Below, piece by piece: positions 12,419-15,506 of a stretch of 15,506 nt of DNA. This DNA comes from DASYVD01 sp036000545. Lineage in GTDB: Bacteria; Actinomycetota; UBA4738; CALAEC01. A model generated the notes under the pieces. That model was not told where the DNA came from and did not search any database. It saw nothing but the letters and a program-made list of their open reading frames with translations. Positions within the stretch are counted from its first letter, which is position 1, and each line of letters starts with the position of its first letter. The position numbers and the translations under genes were made by a program. Location of the stretch: the NCBI GenBank assembly GCA_036000545.1, contig DASYVD010000060.1, forward strand, positions 1 to 15,506. Reading direction: 5' to 3'.

Positions 12419-13195
12419 GTGGGTCGCGTCGGCGGAGTCCTCCTCGATATCGACGGGGTGCTCGTCGTTTCTTGGAAGTCCCTCCCCGGGGCGGCGGAGA
12501 CCCTCCGATCGCTTCGGGACCGGAAGATCCCGTTCGTCCTGGTGACCAACACGACCACGCTGAGGCGGCGAAGCCTCGCCCGCCGGCTCGGCGAGTCGGG
12601 GCTCGACGTTGAGCCCTCGCCTGGTCACCGCGTCAGCGGCCACCGCCGCCCACCTGCGCACCCATCATCCGGGAGCCCGGTGCCTCCTCCTCGCCTCGGG
12701 CAACGTCGCCGAAGACCTCGACGGCATCGACCTGGTCGACGACGGCGCTGACGTCGTCGTCGTGGCCGGCGCCGAGGACGCCCTCACATACGAAGCCATG
12801 AACAAAGCCTTCCGGATGCTCCGAGAGGGCGCTGCCCGGGTGGCCATGCACCGCAACGTTTGGTGGATGACCTCGGAAGGACCCAAGCTCGACGCGGGGC
12901 CTTATGTGACGGCCCTCGAGGAAGCAGCCGGGGTCCGAGCGGTCGTCGTGGGGAAGCCTTCCACGGAGATCTTCCGCGAGTCCGTAACCCTCCTCGGCGT
13001 CGCGCCCGAGCGGGTGCTGATGGTGGGGGACGATCTGGAGGGAGACGTGCTTCCCGCTCAGGCGATCGGGCTGACCGGAGTTCTGGTCCGGACAGGGAAG
13101 TTTCGGGAGGAAGTCCTGATCAGCGCTCCCGGCCGGCCCGACCACGTCATCGACTCCGTGGCGGAGCTGCCCCACTGCTGGACCGGCTGGGCTAG
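12419..13195 (+). pseudogene. LHPP-like HAD-IIA hydrolase with two compensating frameshifts
   Basis: Residues 1-~64 read in one frame: motif I DIDGVL (D10, D12) and motif II VTNTT (T43). After GLDV near 12610 the family sequence continues one base later (SPRLVTASAATAAHLRTHHP ... VVGKPSTEIF ... MVGDDLEGDV ... GLTGVLVRTGKF). Near the C run at 13170-13173 it returns to the first frame, giving LLDRLG and TAG at 13193-13195. The net length change is zero and the total of 258 codons is right for this phosphatase family. The restored stop lies 4 nt from the convergent ferredoxin stop, which supports it. This is either a decayed gene, two base-level sequence errors, or (least likely) programmed shifting. 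All catalytic motifs survive, so an intact gene misread by one inserted and one deleted base is plausible. Confidence 0.8.
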
Positions 13196-13199
13196 GCCA

Positions 13200-13529
13200 C
13201 TATCCGGCAGCCTCCCAGGCCGCCACCTTGGGGTGGTCCTTGTCCACCGGGCCTACCTGGGCCGCACCGCCGGGAGACACGTAGCCCGCGATCTCCTCGG
13301 TGAAGAACTCCGCGTTGATCGGGGTGAACTCCTTCCACTCCGAGGGGACGTCGTCCTCGGCGAAGATGGCGGTCACCGGGCAAACCGGCTCGCATGCCGC
13401 ACAGTCGACGCACTCGTCGGGCTGGATGTACAACATCCGGCCGCCCTCGTAGATGCAGTCCACGGGGCACTCGTCGACGCAGGACAGGTCCTTGACGTCG
13501 ATGCAAGGCTCCGCGATCACGTAGGTCAT
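13200..13529 (-). CDS. fdxA: Seven-iron ferredoxin (3Fe-4S and 4Fe-4S)
   Basis: A 109-residue ferredoxin of the actinobacterial/Azotobacter type, a low-potential electron carrier in the cytoplasm. By family pattern C9, C17 and C50 bind the 3Fe-4S cluster, with Val12 replacing the fourth ligand. C21, C40, C43 and C46 bind the 4Fe-4S cluster, and C25 is extra. The motifs read CIDVKDLSCVDECPVDCI and CVDCAACEPVCP. The long C-terminal part (WKEFTPINAEFFTE) is normal for the family. The ATG is preceded by GGGGGAG six nt upstream. It is encoded divergently from the GNAT gene. Electron partners cannot be read from the neighbours; actinobacterial cytochromes P450 and F420- or NAD-linked reductases are typical ones. 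Confidence 0.95.
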   Translation of the reverse strand: MTYVIAEPCIDVKDLSCVDECPVDCIYEGGRMLYIQPDECVDCAACEPVCPVTAIFAEDDVPSEWKEFTPINAEFFTEEIAGYVSPGGAAQVGPVDKDHPKVAAWEAAG

Positions 13530-13625
13530 CTAAGGCTCCCCCTTTTCCCTGTTTCCACCGTGCTGAACGTGACAATAAGAGTCTACCCCGTCGGCGGTGC
13601 CCGTGAAGCAAATCCGGGACCCCGG

Positions 13626-13631
13626 TAGGGT
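13626..13631 (+). promoter_or_regulatory. -10 hexamer for a leaderless GNAT transcript
   Basis: TAGGGT is 6 nt before the GTG at 13638. GTGAAG 17 nt upstream of it (13603-13608) is a weak -35. A ribosome binding site is absent. Confidence 0.5.
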
Positions 13632-13637
13632 GGGCCC

Positions 13638-14228
13638 GTGACCTCGGGAAACAGGCTCGAGATCCGCCCGGTCACCGCCGGCCGCTGGGATGACCTGGTC
13701 GAGCTGTTCGGAGAGCGGGGCGCCTACGCCAACTGCTGGTGCATGTGGTGGCGGGTGAGCGGCTCGGACTTCGACCGGGGGATCCGTAAGCGCGGGGGGG
13801 GCAACCGTCGAGCGCTGAAGGGCCTAGTGGCGGAGGGTCGCGTCCCCGGCCTCCTCGCCTATCGGAACGGCAGGCCGGTGGGCTGGGTCTCCGTGGCCCC
13901 CCGGGAGGAGTTCGGCCGACTCCAGCGCTCCCCCACCCTTAAGCCGCTCGACGACCAACCGGTCTGGTCGATCGTGTGCTTCTTCATGGACCGGGGCGAA
14001 CGCGGACAGGGAGTGGGAACGGCACTCCTGGAGGCGGCCGTGCGGCACGCCGCTGAGCGGGGCGCCACCATCGTGGAGGGGTATCCGGTCGATCCGGCGG
14101 ACCGCCCGATCAGCAACGCCGACGCCTACACCGGCGTGGTGTCGATGTTCCGGCGGGCGGGGTTCCGAGAGGTCGCCCGGCGAGGCAGCCGGCCGATCAT
14201 GCGGAGGAAGCTGCGCAGGCGGCGCTGA
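13638..14228 (+). CDS. GNAT-family N-acetyltransferase
   Basis: Encodes 196 residues. The acetyl-CoA-binding motif A is VWSIVCFFMDRGERGQGVGT followed by ALLEAAVRHAAERGA; motif B follows around SNADAYTGVVSMFRRAGF. The N-terminal part RPVTAGRWDDLVELFGERGA, then YANCWCMWWR, is shared by a group of actinobacterial acetyltransferases of unknown substrate. It is Cys/Trp-rich around residues 31-39 (C33, C35, W34, W38). The protein is probably cytoplasmic. The GTG start is fixed by the -10 hexamer directly before it. It converges on the LLM oxidoreductase gene with 4 nt between stops. The acceptor cannot be named. Confidence 0.9.
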   Translation: MTSGNRLEIRPVTAGRWDDLVELFGERGAYANCWCMWWRVSGSDFDRGIRKRGGGNRRALKGLVAEGRVPGLLAYRNGRPVGWVSVAPREEFGRLQRSPTLKPLDDQPVWSIVCFFMDRGERGQGVGTALLEAAVRHAAERGATIVEGYPVDPADRPISNADAYTGVVSMFRRAGFREVARRGSRPIMRRKLRRRR

Positions 14229-14232
14229 TCGA

Positions 14233-15207
14233 TCAGTGCTCCACCGCGGGGCTGGGCGCGGCCGCCAGCACGGTCCCCATGATCGAGGACAGCGGCTCCA
14301 GCACAGGGACGGGGTAAACGACCACGAGGTCCGCCCCAGCGTCCCGCCATTCCGCCAGCCGCGACAGGGCCTCGCTCCGCACACCCCAGACGCACAGCAC
14401 CCGGGCCAGGGCCTCCCCGCCACGGGCATCGCCGCTGGCGGCCGCCCTGGCATGCTCCCCGAGCCCTATCATCGCGAACTGCCGCGCGTAGTTGGGGAAC
14501 CTCGCGTACTCGGCCGCCGCTGGGGCCAGCGCCTCCAGAGCGTGGCCCTCCTCGTGACCGAGGCAAGCCCGCACGTACACAGCCACGGTGACCTCGGCGG
14601 GGTCCCTTCCGGAGCGCTCGGCGCCCCTGGCCAGCTCCTCCCGAGCCTTCGCCACCCTCTCCGGCGTGCACCAGTTCAGGAGCACGCCGTCGCCGATCTC
14701 GCCGGCCAGCCCGACCATCCGAGGACCGAGGGCGGCCAGCCACACGGGCACGGGCTCCGGCCCGGGGTCGAGGCCGATGCGGAATCCCTTCACGGGAAAG
14801 GGTCCCTTCGAGCTGACGACCTCTCCACGAAGCGCCGCCCGCACCTGACGAACGTACTCTCTGACGAGCTCGACGGCTCCCGACCTCCGCTGTCCTGCGC
14901 CCACTCCCAGGACGAACCGCCCACCGCTGGCCTCGTGCACCGTGGCCGCACCCATGGCCGCGAGGGTGGGCGCGCGAGAGGTGATGGAGAGCACGCCCGG
15001 GCCCAGGCGGATCCGGGAGGTCACCGCGGCGAACCCCGCCAGGGTGGCGAGAGCCTCGCGACCCCGGTTCTCGGGAACCAGGGCAACCTCGTAACCGGCC
15101 TCCTCAGCCGTCTCCACGACCTGCAGGAGGTCGTGCCAGGCGAGGGGCTCCCGCAACGCCACTCCGGTCCGGCCCGTTGCCGGCTCTCCGCGCCGCTGGT
15201 CGTCCAT
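14233..15207 (-). CDS. LLM-class (luciferase-like) oxidoreductase, probably F420-dependent
   Basis: A 324-residue TIM-barrel protein of the bacterial luciferase superfamily. Features include the first strand and helix (GVALREPLAWHDLLQVVETA, EEAGYEVALVPE), ALATLAGFAAVTSRIRLGPG, the stretch HEASGGRFVLGVGAGQ, and PVPVWLAALGPRMVGLAGEI followed by GDGVLLNW. These match F420-dependent oxidoreductases of Actinobacteria more than FMN monooxygenases, but the cofactor is inferred from family and host, not proven. The substrate is unknown. The ATG is preceded by GAGGAGGAAGAGG. Divergent from it is a hydrolase gene, with a 9-bp inverted repeat between the two that may control one or both. Confidence 0.9.
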   Translation of the reverse strand: MDDQRRGEPATGRTGVALREPLAWHDLLQVVETAEEAGYEVALVPENRGREALATLAGFAAVTSRIRLGPGVLSITSRAPTLAAMGAATVHEASGGRFVLGVGAGQRRSGAVELVREYVRQVRAALRGEVVSSKGPFPVKGFRIGLDPGPEPVPVWLAALGPRMVGLAGEIGDGVLLNWCTPERVAKAREELARGAERSGRDPAEVTVAVYVRACLGHEEGHALEALAPAAAEYARFPNYARQFAMIGLGEHARAAASGDARGGEALARVLCVWGVRSEALSRLAEWRDAGADLVVVYPVPVLEPLSSIMGTVLAAAPSPAVEH

Positions 15208-15267
15208 CCCCGTCCTCTTCCTCCTCAGTCCGCTGCCTTTGGCAACGGTCCTTAGGCCAGGAGGATT

Positions 15268-15310
15268 GCAGCAGCCTGATCCGGTCCACTTCGTTCCGCG
15301 GGGCTGCTGC
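15268..15310. repeat. 9-bp inverted repeat between divergent genes
   Basis: GCAGCAGCC (15268-15276) and GGCTGCTGC (15302-15310) are perfect complements separated by 25 nt. They lie 61 nt from the LLM start and 42 nt from the hydrolase start. The dyad could be an operator shared by both genes or a leader hairpin. Confidence 0.5.
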
Positions 15311-15351
15311 CCCCCTGCACCCCCTGGTCATGTTGAATCTTCCTCGCGTCC

Positions 15352-15506
15352 ATGGCCACGGTCAGCTTCCGCACGTCCGACGGCCTGCTTCTGGAGGGCG
15401 ATCTCCGCGAGGCGGATGGCCCACCCAGAGGAACGGCCGTACTGTGCCACGCGCATCCGTCGTTCGGAGGAAGCAAGGACCATCCGGTCCTGTGGGCGAT
15501 CCGCAA
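15352..15506 (+). CDS. Alpha/beta hydrolase, N-terminal part
   Basis: The first 51 codons of a gene that runs off the window. The N terminus (VSFRTSDGLLLEGDLRE) is a typical entry strand pair, followed by GTAVLCHAHPSFGGSKDHPV. The HxHP-GG-xxD segment (H33-P36, G39-G40, D43) is the oxyanion-hole region of small alpha/beta hydrolases of the dienelactone hydrolase/COG2945-like type. The catalytic Ser, Asp and His lie beyond the window. The ATG has no strong ribosome binding site; the start is chosen from the family N terminus. It is probably a cytoplasmic esterase or peptidase-like enzyme, substrate unknown. Confidence 0.8.
   Translation, partial: MATVSFRTSDGLLLEGDLREADGPPRGTAVLCHAHPSFGGSKDHPVLWAIR

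Noticed and set aside
12609..13628. A single 339-codon protein continuing from the HAD segment to 13628
   Set aside because: The HAD family ends near 13195. The rest is the antisense of the ferredoxin gene and has no family signature, so the extension is an artefact of the frameshift.
1..15506. CRISPR array, prophage, insertion sequence or tRNA
   Set aside because: No spaced repeat array, no transposase or integrase motif, no terminal inverted repeats and no T-loop or cloverleaf pattern were found. The genes fit a stable chromosomal region.

Overview
The window looks like ordinary chromosome from a high-GC actinobacterium (phylum Actinomycetota), probably an uncultured or poorly sampled lineage. 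The evidence is strong GC and GC3 bias, a mycobacterial-type seven-iron ferredoxin, an F420-type luciferase-like oxidoreductase, a UdgX-type uracil-DNA cross-linking protein with its KRRIH loop, an ECF42-like sigma factor with its DGPF partner, a LigC-type ATP-dependent DNA ligase, and several genes that appear to be transcribed without a leader. No tRNA, rRNA, CRISPR array, transposase or integrase was seen.

Layout. 1-420: 3' end of an acidic, coiled-coil-like unknown protein (+), converging on rpsD (-). 1223-2527 (-): secreted YVTN-like beta-propeller, divergent from a PAS-domain gene and an MBL-fold hydrolase (2666-3982, +). 4019-5701 (-): secreted BNR/sialidase-like propeller, divergent from a DGPF (YCII) gene and its ECF42-like sigma factor (5855-7464, +), followed after 10 nt by the DNA ligase (7475-8512). 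8789-10063 (-): a secreted CAP protein and UdgX. 10443-12387 (+): a compact export operon. 12419-13195 (+): an LHPP-like HAD hydrolase carrying two compensating frameshifts. 13200-13529 (-): ferredoxin. 13638-14228 (+): GNAT acetyltransferase. 14233-15207 (-): LLM oxidoreductase. 15352-end (+): start of an alpha/beta hydrolase.

The most interesting unit is 10443-12387. It encodes a TasA/camelysin-like exported protein, a SipW-type (S26B, Ser/His) signal peptidase, a 33-residue single-span microprotein with an Asp tail, and a DNRLRE-domain protein. The first and last proteins share the pattern AFSxTTxNxxNSFxA just after the hydrophobic signal segment, so they look like two substrates of the peptidase between them. 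This suggests a small dedicated surface or matrix assembly module. Its roughly 380-nt upstream region contains several inverted repeats, two of them mutually exclusive, and no TAnnnT hexamer on the coding strand, unlike most other promoters proposed here.

Regulation also shows a split. Four genes (PAS, ligase, HAD, GNAT) have a TAGnnT hexamer 6-8 nt before the start codon, the arrangement expected of leaderless mRNAs. Most of the secreted-protein genes, the ferredoxin, UdgX and the LLM gene have purine-rich ribosome binding sites.
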